Shown: piece by piece, positions 45,430 to 57,928 of the stretch
How the letters are laid out: every line of letters begins with the position of its first letter
How positions within the stretch are numbered: position 1 is the first letter of the stretch
NCBI GenBank assembly: GCA_001466705.2
Contig: LATX02000183.1
Coordinates: forward strand, 665,094 to 729,093
Origin: Moniliophthora roreri
Taxonomy: Eukaryota > Basidiomycota > Agaricomycetes > Agaricales > Marasmiaceae
Direction of reading: 5' to 3'
DNA length: 64,000 bases
Notes under the pieces: generated by a model
The model's database searches: none
What the model was told of the DNA's origin: nothing
What the model saw: only the letters and a program-made list of their open reading frames with translations
Made by a program: the position numbers and the translations under genes

Positions 45430-46123
45430 TATCTCTGTAGGTGTAGTTTAGACAACCTGGTCACAAAGGTCGAAGAAATGGCACAAGTTATCCTCCAATT
45501 CGTCAGTCATCTCAATGTCATCATCCTCATTACCATCCTCGTCCTCGGGATTCCACAAAACACCCATTGGTAACATAGGTTGGCTTTGGATAGGTGTGTT
45601 GAGGGGAGTAACTCTTCTGACGCTGCATTCCCATTTGTGGATTCCTCGGATGCTCTTGGAGCATTTATCCTATTTCTTAATGAGAATCTGAAATAAATAG
45701 TTTAGCATGTTGAAAGACAATCTATGAAAAAAGAGCTCGCCTCAATCAAGTGGGTAGTATAAAACATCCGCTTGGTGCGGCGCCAGTGCCACCAGTTGTG
45801 TGGCCCTACTTCTGCAAGCCAAGCTACCTTCAACGAGTCTATAGCCCTCCAGAACTTGACATCATGCTCATCATGTGCAAGGTCACGATAATACTTGTAC
45901 GTTGTGGAATATTTCTTGATGAACAACTGCTGCTCAGCAGTAAATGAGGTAAGTCGCATCAGAACGGATGCCTTTTCCCAGTCATACAGCTCTTTTCATT
46001 TGTCACTGGCAAAAATCTCAGTCAATTGCGCATGCAGCGAAAGAGCAATGCTTACACAGAAAAGAAGTCCAAGACTTTATAATAATCCTCCGGGTTGAAT
46101 CTGGCGCCTGGTCTTTTTGGCAT
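45430..46123 (-). pseudogene. Inner-element small gene with aromatic-rich centre and acidic tail
   Basis: Exon 1 46123-46056 encodes MPKRPGARFNPEDYYKVLDF, ending in a GTAAGC donor. The next exon reads, past a TGA in place of an expected Arg, KELYDWEKASVLMRLTSFTA, then KYSTTYKYYRDLAHDEHDVK and NWWHWRRTKRMFYTT. A later part ends NPEDEDGNEDDDIEMTDELE and stops near 45430. The FTAEQQ..W..V..L..AW pattern suggests a helical DNA- or protein-binding module, but I cannot name it. Divergent to nothing obvious: the plus-strand neighbour (44849-45335) converges on it. Confidence 0.42.
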
Positions 46124-46385
46124 GGTGAGTTGAGAGGTGACATGGGGGTACGAAAAAAGTTATGCAGTGGGAGTGAATGGGTGCTTTATAGGTGCAGTGC
46201 TACTCTTTAGGTAATGAAGTTGGGCCAGTGAGCTTGTGTGAGGAACAGATCTGCTAAGTATTCAGTTCAGAAAGCTGGAAGATGTCACCTCTCACCAAAG
46301 CGGTGCTTGCGAGTGCCTACTTCTGCACATAAAGGCAGGAAGCTCCAAATTCTGCATATCAAGGTCTAGGCCTTCTGACTCTGTT

Positions 46386-47078
46386 TTATACAAGCTTGTG
46401 TGCTTCCCCATATGTTGGAATGTACGACTGGGAGGAAGGATGTCTGGGGCTGCTATCAATATCAGAATAGTCCCTTGCTATCATAGAACATACCTGTATA
46501 TACATATACTCAGAACCAAGCATTGTCTCTTCCTGCTGAGTCCTTGAGATGTTCTTCATGGCTTGATATCCAAGGGGGTTGCTCAACTCACATTCAGAAG
46601 AATGAGGGATAAGAGAAGAGACAACCGGTGTGATTGCAACATGAGGTAAGTATGACATCAGCAATTTTATCTCCGAAACCCTCTTTTCCTTATTTCCAAT
46701 ATCCAGAATGGTACAAAAAGCGGTGCCTGGGTTATTTCTCTGTGTCAATTTGACCCAGCATGGATAGCAGTGAGTCTGAGTCTCCTGTAACCCCCTTTCT
46801 ACCCTCTCCCACAGCCATTGGGTGCTATGGACTGGATCCCTGACCCTGGAGCACCTCCTAGCCCCAAATGCCTTTCCCCGACCTTGAGGCATTGAGCTAG
46901 GCTGACATGAGACCTTCCCAGTTTGTGCCAGGCTTCGCAGCAGAGGAAATGACTTCTTGCGCAGCTGCAAAACCGGGGTGGATATTCGAGTCAAGGGTGT
47001 AACAGTAGAGAAGCCAGTTAAAACAGAGCAGCAGGAAAGAGAGGTGAAGGATGATGGAATGGATGGAGACAGCAGCAA
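46386..47078 (-). CDS. Unrecognised 230-codon open frame
   Basis: Uninterrupted minus-strand frame with Trp/Arg/Gln-rich middle (STQWLWERVERGLQETQTHC) and no recognised domain. No convincing ATG context or splice sites; it overlaps shorter frames on both strands. Length alone makes it worth listing, and it may be a chance frame in GC-richer DNA. Confidence 0.25.
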   Translation of the reverse strand: MLLSPSIPSSFTSLSCCSVLTGFSTVTPLTRISTPVLQLRKKSFPLLRSLAQTGKVSCQPSSMPQGRGKAFGARRCSRVRDPVHSTQWLWERVERGLQETQTHCYPCWVKLTQRNNPGTAFCTILDIGNKEKRVSEIKLLMSYLPHVAITPVVSSLIPHSSECELSNPLGYQAMKNISRTQQEETMLGSEYMYIQVCSMIARDYSDIDSSPRHPSSQSYIPTYGEAHKLV

Positions 47079-47200
47079 GGGTATCGGCGGTGCGTGTCAC
47101 ATCCTACAGATAGCTGGAGATACTCACATCCTGCAGTTAAAGCCATTTTACGCTCCATCAGCAGCCTTGCACATCACCTTTCGCCTCCACCCTTGAAGCA

Positions 47201-47584
47201 ATGGAAGCAGAGCCAACATTAACCCCTTTCTCAGAGCCCCAACATTTCATTCAAGAAGTTGAGAATACTGAAGAATTGAGAAAAATCACATATCCTTTGG
47301 TCGTTGAAGTGCCTGGCAGACCAGCGGAAATGCACAACCCCTTCAAAGTCTGCACTCAACAACACATCGAGGCTGCCCAGACAGTCAATCACATCTCAAC
47401 ATTGTTCTCTACCCCAACATACGAGTGGACAGGTCCAAAAATCCCATACAACTTGCCTGTCTTTGACCTCCCCCACACGCTTGGGACACCTGGTATAAGG
47501 TTAATTAAGTGGGATGACATATGGTACGTCCTTCTTTTCCTCCTAGGAGCCATTACTGATGCTATCATAGTGAGAGCAGGATAA
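47201..47584 (+). CDS. Inner-element unknown gene, first exon
   Basis: Starts at a good ATG (GCAATGGAAGC) with MEAEPTLTPFSEPQHFIQE and continues PLVVEVPGRPAEMHNPFKV, AAQTVNHISTLFSTPTYEW and LIKWDDIW. A GTACGT donor follows the Trp codon at about 47523, so the last 20 codons of the open frame are probably intron. I could not place the next exon with certainty. No domain recognised. Confidence 0.35.
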   Translation: MEAEPTLTPFSEPQHFIQEVENTEELRKITYPLVVEVPGRPAEMHNPFKVCTQQHIEAAQTVNHISTLFSTPTYEWTGPKIPYNLPVFDLPHTLGTPGIRLIKWDDIWYVLLFLLGAITDAIIVRAG

Positions 47585-48889
47585 TACAGGATGGGAACAG
47601 AAGAAGAATTGCATAACTAGCTGGGTGGGCTGGACCTGGTTGGGATATTGCCGTAACAGAGATGGAGGCAGTCCTTAGAAATACTTTTGCATTGCTTCGT
47701 CTCAATGAGGAAAGCCTTGAGCGTCGCATGGGGGGTTTTCCAGCCGTAGCGATGGGTATATTGTTTGGCGGCAGTTAGACAAGGCCCAGTAACCTTGTTC
47801 ACACCCCTGATAATGAAGCGCTATTGGCTGAGGCTCGAGCACACCTGGCAATGTTACGCAAGGCACGTTATGATGATTGTAAGTGACCCAGAGAAGAGGA
47901 TGGCACCATGACTTACCTGGTATGCACAGATATCGTGTGGAGTCTCAGATTGGTTATTGAACTTCCTGCGGGCTGTATGATCTTTTTCCCCTTGGCACTC
48001 ATTGAACATTCTAAGCTCCAGTTGCTGCTCACGAACATCGCTCATCCATTGTTCAATACAGCACGGCAGGTCTTTCTTGCTGGGTTCATAACAGTGGCAT
48101 GAGTGATCAGGAGTTCAACTCTTGTGCCCATCCAAGGTTGTTGCAGGCTTGGCATGCTATCAGGTAGTCATTATAAAAACATTTGTATAGGGAGTAATAG
48201 CATATGTAGTTGAAATAGAGCTGTAAATGTCACTAGTGTCAGCCTTACTAAACTCCGAAGAATCCAGCCAAGAGGTCCAGAGTGCTCGTTAAGCGCCTGT
48301 TGTCAGCATTTCGGAATGTTGGTTTGGAATGACATATTTTGCTCTCTGCTTTGTACAGCATCAACAATCGCTTCCAGAACACAATGCTGACGATCCTCAA
48401 GCATAGGCAAAGAACATCTATCAAAACGGTGTCATAAACCCCTCAAATGAAAAGGTCAAGCGAAGGGTGTAATAAGATTCCCTTTCATTTGCACTTTATC
48501 TAGTACTCTCATGCTTCAATGTTGACTTTACCATACTCGTGCTGAGAAAAGAAAAGCCAACGCTGCCAAAAGCCTCAGACACTATCATAAGTGGGTTCTC
48601 AATGCTTCTAATCCAATTAATACTCACATATTGCAGGAACAAGGACAAAATCAACCCCTATTGTCGAAAGCAAAGGTCAACCCAATCTTCATCACACCTG
48701 CTGTTATCTAACTTAGATAACCCTCACAGTGTTGATAACAAAGAATCAGGCTCTCAGAAGGTTGATTGTGCCAGGAAAGATGCTACTAACGACATGCTGG
48801 AGGCTATGCAGGGGATGGAGCCAAGGAAGAAGGAAAACAAGTGCATACTTCTCTACTCATTTATAAATTATGCTCAATCCTTCTTTCAT

Positions 48890-51170
48890 GAATGCTATCT
48901 AGGGGTACAGACCATTACTGGCTACAGAAGCTCCAGAAGATTATGAAGAGAGTCCCAAAAGTAGGCAATCGAGACAGCACCAGTCTTGAGTATGCCTACA
49001 ACCTTTACCTATCCTCCCTCTCAATGCCCGACAGCAACCTCTATAAACTTATCGAATCCTTTCATACCCATCTCGAGAAACTCAAATTGCACACATTTGG
49101 CTGCCAGATCAGGGTTCTAGAGCACCTAGGTAGAGGGAGGGTCTATGAGCAATTTGAGGAGCTCCATTCAGATATATCTGCACGTTTGTTCCATACATCA
49201 GATCTAGCATGCCATGCTCTGGTTGGCGGGGGTGTGGAGCTTCTAAAACAGTACAATTGTTGCACTCTCTCGTTTCAAAAATGATATATATGGTCTCTCT
49301 TGAATGAATCAATCTGTCCTTCACCTTTCCTTTCTACTCCAGCAGACTGTGGGTAAACATGCCTCTAATCTCATCCTCCTTCCAAATAAGGCTCTCCAGC
49401 CTCTTTTCATACCACAACGTCAGAGGCTGCTCCACTTACTATGGCTCAGGCACAAACCAAACAACTGCAATGACCAAGAAACACCAAAAGCATGGGTGGA
49501 ATGAAACCGGTGGTATGTATCCTTCACTTTTCACTGCATTTGCTCCTAACTCCTCTTATCGCTCGTATTGCAGCAAAGAAGAAGCCTCAGGATCATGCAT
49601 CAAAAACTTGGTATCAAGCTGCTCGAGGTGGGTGCCAATGCTATTGAAGAGGCATTTCAACTCATATGTTACTGTTCCATAGAAGCCACAGGTGCACCAG
49701 GAATACATCTCAGGCATGGGCATCGTTGAATTGATTTGGCTTGATGACTATGTGTGGAAGGTATTCTGGGATCATCTTGAGAATGGTGCCATCATCCAGG
49801 GCCTTAATGCTTTACATGAAGATTTCATTGGGGTCTTTCCTACCTACGCACCGAGTCCACACAGAGATGATGACAGGAACAAAAAAAGAGTGTATCTTAT
49901 TAAAGAGGTTTGTGCATGAGACATAACCTGGCAGCCATTCACTAACAGGTCTCTTAGAAGATACGCTGGTGGATTTACTGCATCATCAGTGGGGAGATGA
50001 GCTATTGAATGGAGGATTGCTCAGAAGTGGTTGAATTGCTCTCAGACCCACTCACTCTTGAGAAGTACTGCCTTGGCATTTGTGGGGATAGCATTGACCG
50101 GGACCAGATTGAATCACGTTGCATTCTTCATGGTGATACAATTATCTCTGTCAGGCATGCACCTGGCTCTGGTTCTTTCATAGAAGAGATCCAGAAGCAT
50201 CGCAAACCCGCTCTCAGTGTCAAGCTGGACTTCCGAGGATATGTAGATGCCATGAGGGCTTTATAATGCTGAAATTTACCTATCTACCCTTCTGCTGTGT
50301 CATGTTGTCATCAACTGAGGCTTCTTAACAATTGGAACAGCTTTGCTGCTCAAAGCACACTCTCTTTTACTCCCATTGTTGCAGTACATCACTCAGGCTG
50401 TTGAAAATGTCAGTAAGCTACGGTCATCATTTTTAAAACAGCTCTAATGCCATTCACAGGGCCCTCTAGCCTGACCAAATTGAGGCCATAGATATGCATA
50501 TCTGTGGCCTCATTCCATTGCAAGAGCAATTCCTTCTTGCACAACTCCCTGAATATCTGAGAGTCAGAGATCTCAATGATGGAGACCAATCTGATTCTCA
50601 GTTTGACATGTACCTCAATGAACTTTGCCTCCAATGGATGGCAAGATGGTCACCCATGCCATACATTTTAGAATGGAATGTGTCCGAGCGTGCTTATTGG
50701 AGAAGCAGAAGTGTTCTGGTAAGCCTGTCCTGTGTCAACTTGAGTATAATTGCTGACAAGAATCCCAGCACCTCATTCTACTAATGGATATACATACTCA
50801 AAGCACATGAGGGATCAAGAAAGTCATGAAATGTCTTAGTACCGTGGATTCCAGGAGTGGGGGCCAGGAATTTGTCCAGGAACCATCTAGCATGCAGCAG
50901 TTTGGCAGCATTGAAGGGAGCCCATGTTGCAAGATGAAAACTCTTCTACCAACTGCTCCATATCATCAATGCTTTGTTTGCTCCAGTAGCATGCTTCTGC
51001 TTCTTCATCGCTGCACTCGAGAGGATTGGGAGTACCGAGCTGTGACAGAGTATGTTGAAGACCCCTCCTGTGAAATGGAGCCCCTCCTCCCAAATCACTC
51101 GTACATGACAGCCTTTGCTAAAGACGATACACTACAGGGGAAGAAATGTCTTCTTCAATGGGTTGATTGA
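48890..51170 (+). pseudogene. Inner-element spliced coding block, product unknown
   Basis: Several plus-strand segments look coding and are separated by short GT/AG-like gaps: 48,965-49,284 (YLSSLSMPDSNLYKLIESFH, then LHTFGCQIRVLEHLGRG), 49,692-49,919 (MGIVELIWLDDYVWKVFWDH), 50,009-50,266 (VVELLSDPLTLEKYCLGICG), 50,494-50,720 and 50,826-51,170. Order and orientation are consistent with one or two multi-exon genes. I looked for TET/JBP dioxygenase motifs (HxD), known passengers of fungal KDZ elements, and did not find them. Product unknown. Confidence 0.3.
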
Positions 51171-51439
51171 AAGGATAGGGAGGATCTTGAATCTTTGTAG
51201 TTCATTAGGGGTTGCACTTTGAATTTTTGTAAAAAGCATGCTTGTCATCTAATTTACTTGTGACAGCTAGTAAAGTGGCAGCACAACCATCACTTTTCAA
51301 TTCATTTACTTTGACAGTACTCCGATCAATTGGGTAGCTTCATTCAGATGGCTTACAGAAGGCTGGAACTCCAGTGAAATGCATCAAAATCTGGATTTGA
51401 TTCTATACATTGACCCAAGATAAAGATTACAGATCTAGG

Positions 51440-52236
51440 TAAGGAGCTCCAGATCTAGATTTTTAGTATCGTAAAGGAGGGGGCAGCTATAGTCGTAATG
51501 CAAGGTCAGAGAATCTACGGCAACCTGGGTTTGGGCCTCAGTGTAGGTGGCCATGTATAGAGCTGTGTAAAGATCCATTAACGATGAAGAATTTTGGGCG
51601 TAGTCTAGTGAAGATGTGAGTGAGAGTACTGATTCAAGATAAAGATTGACATACTATGGCAGTCCGTCCCAGTAAACACAGTGGAGTATGGCTCTCCTCG
51701 CGTCAAGTCTGGATCTGTATCATTTGGTGTTGATGGGGGAGCCGCTGCCAAAGGTTAGAAAATCAGTTGCGACATGAGTTCATCACAGTCTCACCTTGCA
51801 TCAGCAATTGATTGCTTTGGCATAGGGTCTCCTCAGCATTTCTGACAATCTGCTCTATCTCTTTGGCAGTGAAGCTGACAGGTTGTGCCAGAAGGTCTGA
51901 TGGTACGTCAATTTCTATGTACAGGTAGTCCAATTTCAGTAGGCCATCTGTTGTTAGAGCATGAGGAAGGTACAGAGAGAGGCTTTTCACAAGTACAACG
52001 CACCGACCAAAACCTGAGTGAGTCGAGGCAAAATTTCCAAAAGAGCATCTTTGTTTTCCTGATTCATTACAACTCCAGCATCTGCAGTGGTGTAAGTGAG
52101 TCAGACAAGCTGATGGCTAAAGAACAGGCTTGCCTAACTGAGCATTGATAATTGAGAGGGTTGCTTGGAGGGCTTCGTTAAGTGTTTCTGGTTGACCCTG
52201 TGCGGAGATGGAGACCCTGCAGTACAGATCCATCAT
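51440..52236 (-). CDS. Inner-element small gene, unknown
   Basis: ATG at 52236 starts MMDLYCRVSISAQGQPETLN, followed after about 110 bp by MNQENKDALLEILPRLTQVL and then LKLDYLYIEIDVPSDLLAQP with FTAKEIEQIVRNAEETL. The pieces are separated by plausible short introns and lie in helix-rich, acidic sequence. No domain recognised. It is divergent to the inner transposase gene, with about 325 bp between their starts. Confidence 0.35.
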
Positions 52237-52561
52237 GGTGATATGCACACAAAAATGATCGAGGATATTTATTGGCTTCTGGCATTGGAGTTTCATCCCT
52301 GTCTTCCATATGTGGGTTATGTGCTTCGTTGACTCATGCGTCTTTATATCAAATGTGAGTGAGTCTTATAGGCAAAGGTAGAGCTCACTGAGAGGCAGTA
52401 ATAATTTTAATGCTAGTTATTACTGATGCAGACCTGTATATGGGTACTCAATTTGAGCATCGAACATGAAGGGAGGAGCAGGAGTTACTGAGTACCCTGA
52501 GAATGTGTGGGTATCATGTGATTCTTCACCCTAACTGAACTTCCTCAGAGCCATCATCCCA

Positions 52562-55500
52562 ATGGCCAACTGCAACAAGCGAAATTGCAATGCCAACTGG
52601 TTTCAAATTTACAATGGCAAAAATAATCGTCAAACGCTCCTTTCAAGCTTCGCAACTAGAGTCACTGGTACCTCCTTCTCTGTTCAGAGCTCGCTTCCAG
52701 AACTTCCACCTGCGGTGCAAACAGAGGGCCTTTTACAACCCCATCTCAACATGGGATCTTTGGGAGATGAGATGCTGGAGTGCTTGGATAGTCCAATTGT
52801 CAGCATAGATGAGGAGCTAGGGGGCTTGAATGTCAAGCCCAAGCCCAAAAAGCATTATGTAGACTTGGTGTGTACTCAAGCAACTCTCTGCGATTTTGCA
52901 TTAACCAGTGCTAGGATCACCCTCTTATTACTTGGAAGGACCAACACTGAGACACCTACTTGGACTGGACTCTCATTACTGAAGGCAGAGGGCAGCACGT
53001 GTCAGGAATTTGTCATTGTGGCTCACCGGATGCAAACTTTCGATGCACAGACTGTTTTTCACTCCAGATGGCATGTAAGAACTATATATGGGATCAACAT
53101 ACCCTGAACCCGCTCCATCGAATCCAGGTTTGTGTAAATACCTTCAGGTCCATTTATTTCAGCTCTGATCTGTGCTTTAGGAGTGGAGGGCAGGCCGCTT
53201 TCATGCCATTCCTTTAAAGCAACTTGATATTCAAGTTCAACTTGGTCATTGTTGAGGACAGAGATGCAGCAACCCAAAACAACTGCAAGAGGAATTTGTT
53301 GTTCTCTCCTTGACTGGTGTACATGAAATTGACCTTCGATTCTGTGGTTGTAAATTTGCACCTAGTTAGTATTGCCTCAATGTTTGCTTAGAGAAAGGTT
53401 CTAATTCTATCTAGAACAAAAGAAACAGCTGCTCAAGGTGGCATTGTGGCCCTCGTTGTACAAGGACCCTTGTACTGCTGCAACTTTCGACCTTCTCCGA
53501 CATTTCCAGCTTGTTAATCTTCAAGGCCACACAGCTACTACCGATTTCTATCGTGCACTTGTATCTCTCCACAATGGCACCGGTCTCACTAAGCCTCCAG
53601 TATGTGAAATGCATAATATAGCCTGATATTCACTTACATGTTTCCCAGGATCAACTTCAGCAATTCAGAACCATGGTACGTGAGTGGAACCACATCAAAA
53701 TGGCCAAACGGTGTGGTTGAGGCCATGATCCCTCTGGTCTCAGTGGAACTAAGCCAGGTAGCGCTGCTGTACTTTGTCAGGCATGCCCTCAGCCTGGTAT
53801 AAACCTACTGGATGGATGGGAAAAAGCTTCCGCTAGTGAAAAGTAAGGTAGCACCCGTTCTAGTCTTCATTTTTCTCATCTTTGTTCATTTAGATGGCTC
53901 TATGCTCTTATCCTAGCAATGGATGCCAATTTCAAGCAAAAATCTCGACTATGAGCTAATGATGGTCTAGATCCCGCTCTCAGTCTGGGATGGGCCTGCT
54001 TTGTTGACAACGATAAGTATATGTCAATTATCAACTCAAAAGGGCATCAAGATGAGGTAAAGAGGTGCTTCATAATGATTTTAGATAATTTGACGCCTCC
54101 TGTAGATTTCGCACTGTGTTGGGTTCAATGCTATCTGGAATGCAAATAGTAAGAAATCCAGGGGTCTTTGGGCAACAGGAATTGGCTCCGTCACCTGTGC
54201 AAGACATGAACTGTTTAGACCAAATGGCACCAGTGATTTGCAGAAAGGCAAAAGGTTAATCTGGCTCTTTTTTCAATTTGCATCGTTCTGACAACCTGTC
54301 CAGGTATTGTAACATGGATACAATTCTCTTAATGAGCATCATGAACAGCATCGTGCTGATGCTATTCATATCATATGACATAGCATGTCAATGGTACAGG
54401 AACTTTTTCACTCAAATGAACGCCATGCCATCATGGCTTCATATTCCTCAGTTCACCATGATTCGATTCAAGGTCCCAAAATTTCATCTTCCAGCCCATG
54501 TCCAATCATGCCATGCTCTATTTGCATTCAATTTTACTGAGGGTGTTGGCAGGATTGATGGAGAGGCCCCCGAACATAACTGGTCCACTCTCAACACTGT
54601 GGCAAATTCAGTTTCCATGATGTCAGCTGGGGCTCATTCAGACGGCATTGATCAACACTGCAATTTCTTGAATTACAAGAAGACAATAATTCTAGGTACA
54701 AGTGCTTATTCTCATTAGCTTACCTTTCCTGACTTATACCTCAGATATGTCCCTACTTAAAAAACTCATAAAGGTGATCCCCAGAGCAATTGTCAATGCG
54801 CATGCTTTTGCCGCCTTTGATGAGATGCTCAAAGTAGACTTTCGGGATCGAGTCGCATTATGGGAGAAGCAGGTTGTTGCTTGGGAGCAGGTGGTGCAAG
54901 GCACCAACCTTGAATGTCCTTATGATCACCCGGGATCTGGTAAGGTGGTGCCTGTCAAACTCATCACATACTTATTAAGATGCTGTTTGCAGTTACAACC
55001 GTTGCGAAAGTCAAAAAGCAGCTAGCGGAGGAGGTCCTTAAGAGAGAGATTGAGGGGAAGTCAATTGGACAATTGAGAGCAAGTTCCTTGATTATTGAAG
55101 ATGTGCAGTATGTTACTTACTGTTTTTGCACACGCATGTTCTAATTCTGGGGTACACACGTGTAGGCAATCCATCCGAAAAGCGGCATCAGCTAAGAAGC
55201 GCACAGAATACCAAGAAACTAATCTTCTCAATCATCGCACTGCCCTACTCAACCAAATATGCCATTTCCATAACACTCAAGTCACCCAAATACCCAAACT
55301 CTCCGATATCATTTCACCTATCACAACCAAAGACAGAGAGTGCCCAGAGAACATCATCCTCTAGCTACCAAGCACTCTGGATACCATCTGTCGATCCTCA
55401 GTCTATCCCGAGGAATTCATTCAACTAGAAGATCGCCTACATTACACACACGCCCATGAAAGCTTGAGTGATCTTCAAAATCACCTCTGTTCGAGGTCAG

Positions 55501-56367
55501 TTGCATATACACATAGCACTCGATTAGTTCCTTCTCAAGGTGCTTATACGAAGGGTCATGCTCTTTGAGATCAGGTGGAGGAAAAAGTGAAGGACAGCCA
55601 GCTCAGATATGTCAGAGCACACACTGCACTTCTCTCGCTGAGAGGGCAAGGTGATTGGATGAAGGTTCTGCGAGAGCTGAAGCCCAAGGACGTGAGGGGA
55701 ATCAGTGAGTGGTTGCTTCGTGCAGAAGAACAGCAGACATACTATGAAGCCCAAAAGCATGCAGGTGTAAGCAGTCAGGAGATCGAGGTCATACTGAATG
55801 GTGAGGAAGGAAATGTACCGATAACTATGGACGACAATATCCTTTCCAGCAAAGGGGCAGTGATGTCTTGGATCTGGCTTTTCAATGGGGATCCCAGAAG
55901 TGATGGTGAGGCTAAACATATCGAAGTAGGTGGGTGCTATTAGTATAGTTGTCATTGGAATTGCCTGCTAAGATGCTTCAGGTCTTCGTGTTGAGTGGTG
56001 CAAAGCAAAAGCTCATGCCCGTCGTTCTCGTGAAGAACTTCAGCTGGTCAATGAAGAGATGAGGCGTGCGATTGCCTTTTGTGATTGGAGAACCAGGTGG
56101 TGGAAAGATCAAGCAGCAGCTCGAGTGGATGTGACGCCAGCACTAGCTGAGGGGCTTCATGCCTATGCTAGGGAGCAGGTGGATATAGAACGTGAGCAGG
56201 CTACAGCTTGGCATATCACTTGGCATCCATTATGGCAACATGTACAGGCGATTTTGGACATATTGGACAACCGGGACTGCAATGTCAACACTCTGCTGAA
56301 GCAATTGAAGACTCTAACCATTGAATTAGACATTGAAGATGCGGTAGAGGAGCTGGAGATGGACTGA
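52562..56367 (+). pseudogene. Inner KDZ transposase with nonsense codons
   Basis: N-terminus MANCNKRNCNANWFQIYNGK. The CxC-type cluster (CHCGSPDANFRCTDCF, then NPLHRIQ) is followed by KMAKRCG/GHDPSG.., then AVLCQACPQPGIN. The catalytic core has LILAMDANFKQKSRL, WATGIGSVTCARHELFRPNG, LFISYDIACQWYRNFF, VPKFHLPAHVQSCHALF and GRIDGEAPEHNWSTLN. A helical C-terminus follows (WLLRAEEQQTYYEAQKH, then MRRAIAFCDWRTRWWKD), ending TGA at 56365-56367. TGA codons at 52948, 53718 and 53952 stand where KDZ proteins usually have Arg, so this copy is dead unless read through. About nine short introns are implied. It is only distantly related to the outer transposase, so this is not an internal duplication. Confidence 0.85.
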
Positions 56368-56639
56368 CTTTTGTAATTCACTCAACATCAATATTAGCCT
56401 GCCCTGAATGATACAATTTCTTCGCTTGGCGTCCTTCATAACTTGAATTTTGCTAGTGATCATCTTCTTTCCTTCCTTTCATACTGTCAAATCTTTGAGT
56501 ATCAGAGCAGACTCAAGTATTTCTATCACATTGCTAAGGTACCTGATAGCAAATATATCAAGAAATTGTTGTTCACGCAGAGATTAAAAATTCTGAGTAG
56601 TGATGTGAGTTCTGGTTTTTCTTTACCAACTTGCTGACA

Positions 56640-57898
56640 TGTCTGGTCCAGAAACATATCAAAGTATTGACATTCAGACCGAGAATAAATACTTGAAGTG
56701 ACCAGAATCCAGCTCCTGACTCCACCGCCACCATCAAAACTTCAATCGTCAAGGTGAGCTCCAATACTTTCTTGAGCATTGCAGTGACATACCTGATCAA
56801 GGAACATATCGAAATATTGTACTCATGCTGTCATCAAAATATTGTTGCTCACAGTGAGGGTAATAGTCTTGAGAGGTTAGCAGCCAGCTCTCCATTCTAA
56901 CACCGCCATTAAAATTTCGAGCCTCATCGACACACCTAATCCACCAGAACGTATCGAAATATTGACATTCAGGTGGAGGATCAAGATTTTGAGCGGTCAG
57001 GAGCCTGCTTCCGACTTTCTCTGCTGTCAAAACTTCAAGCATCACAGTGAGCTTCAATATTTTCTTTTGTGCCTCGCTGATATGCCTAACCCAGAAACAT
57101 GTCAAAATATTGACTGTCAGGCCAAGGATAAATATTTTGAACAGTCTGGATCCAGCTCCTGACTTTTCCTTCGCTGTCAAAACTTTGGGCACCAGTGTGA
57201 GCTACAATATTTTGATAGGCTCCCTCACTGACATCCTATTACCGCTTCTATCAATATGTTGTCCTTTGCTCTGAGGATCAAAATATTGACTGGTGATCTG
57301 TGTTATATGCTTGCCCCAAAGTTTTGATGCTCAGAGCCTATTTCATTATTTTTATACTGCCCTCTCGTGATCTACACCTCAAGGCTTCCCTTCAAAGTTT
57401 TGTTCCTCCAATTGGTCATCAAAAGTTTGTGCCATCTTCGGAATTGCAGCTGTAGCTTCAAAACTTTGACGATCAGCTCAATGGACGAAAAATTCTTCCG
57501 CAAGATTTGAGTATGCAACCTTGTCAAAGTTTTGATCCTCTGTTGAAGTATCACAATTTTGAGTTCCCGCTCGCCTTTCCTTAGATTGAGACAAAATTTT
57601 GACACTCTGTTCACTCATCAAAAATCTTGGCACAGGCTGGATCAAGTGGCTGATGTATTATTTTTTTGAGGCTCAGGCTCAAGAAAAAAAAATTGGAACA
57701 TTTGCAGGCATGGGCAGGGACTAGGTGAGGGAAGGGCAACAAAATATTAATGGTCCAGAGGTAAGCAAAACATTGATGACATGGCTACATTATGCGGGAG
57801 CACTAAACAAAACATTGAGGCTCAGGTGCAGGGAAGAACTGTAAACAATAAAACGATGTAATGGATGGCACCTGGGTTTCAATATTTTGGACCTACAT
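56640..57898. repeat. Right long terminal inverted repeat of the inner element
   Basis: Inverted match to 39426-40425, extended inward by further units of about 150 bp, each with TCAAAATATTGAC- or AATATTTTG-like palindromes. It ends GGACCTACAT at 57898. Confidence 0.85.
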
Positions 57899-57928
57899 AC
57901 ACTCCTCATTTATGCTTCATGCTTACAG

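Larger units (their letters stand above)
39426..57898 (+). mobile_element. Inner KDZ-type DNA transposon nested in an intron
   Basis: Ends ATGTAGGTCCAAAATATTG and its exact complement (57880-57898), continuing as inverted repeats of about 1 kb (39426-40425 against 56880-57898). ACACT lies outside both ends, two bases away on the left, a possible target duplication. It encodes a KDZ transposase at 52562-56367 and, in both orientations, several unrecognised genes between 40.6 and 52.3 kb. The insertion is wholly inside an intron (39383-57928) of the outer transposase gene; without it that intron would be about 70 bp. Confidence 0.82.

Noticed and set aside
47201..51170. TET/JBP-type dioxygenase gene as KDZ passenger
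   Set aside because: Such genes are known to travel with fungal KDZ elements, so I looked for HxD and the downstream His/Arg of the double-stranded beta-helix in all frames here; no convincing set was found.
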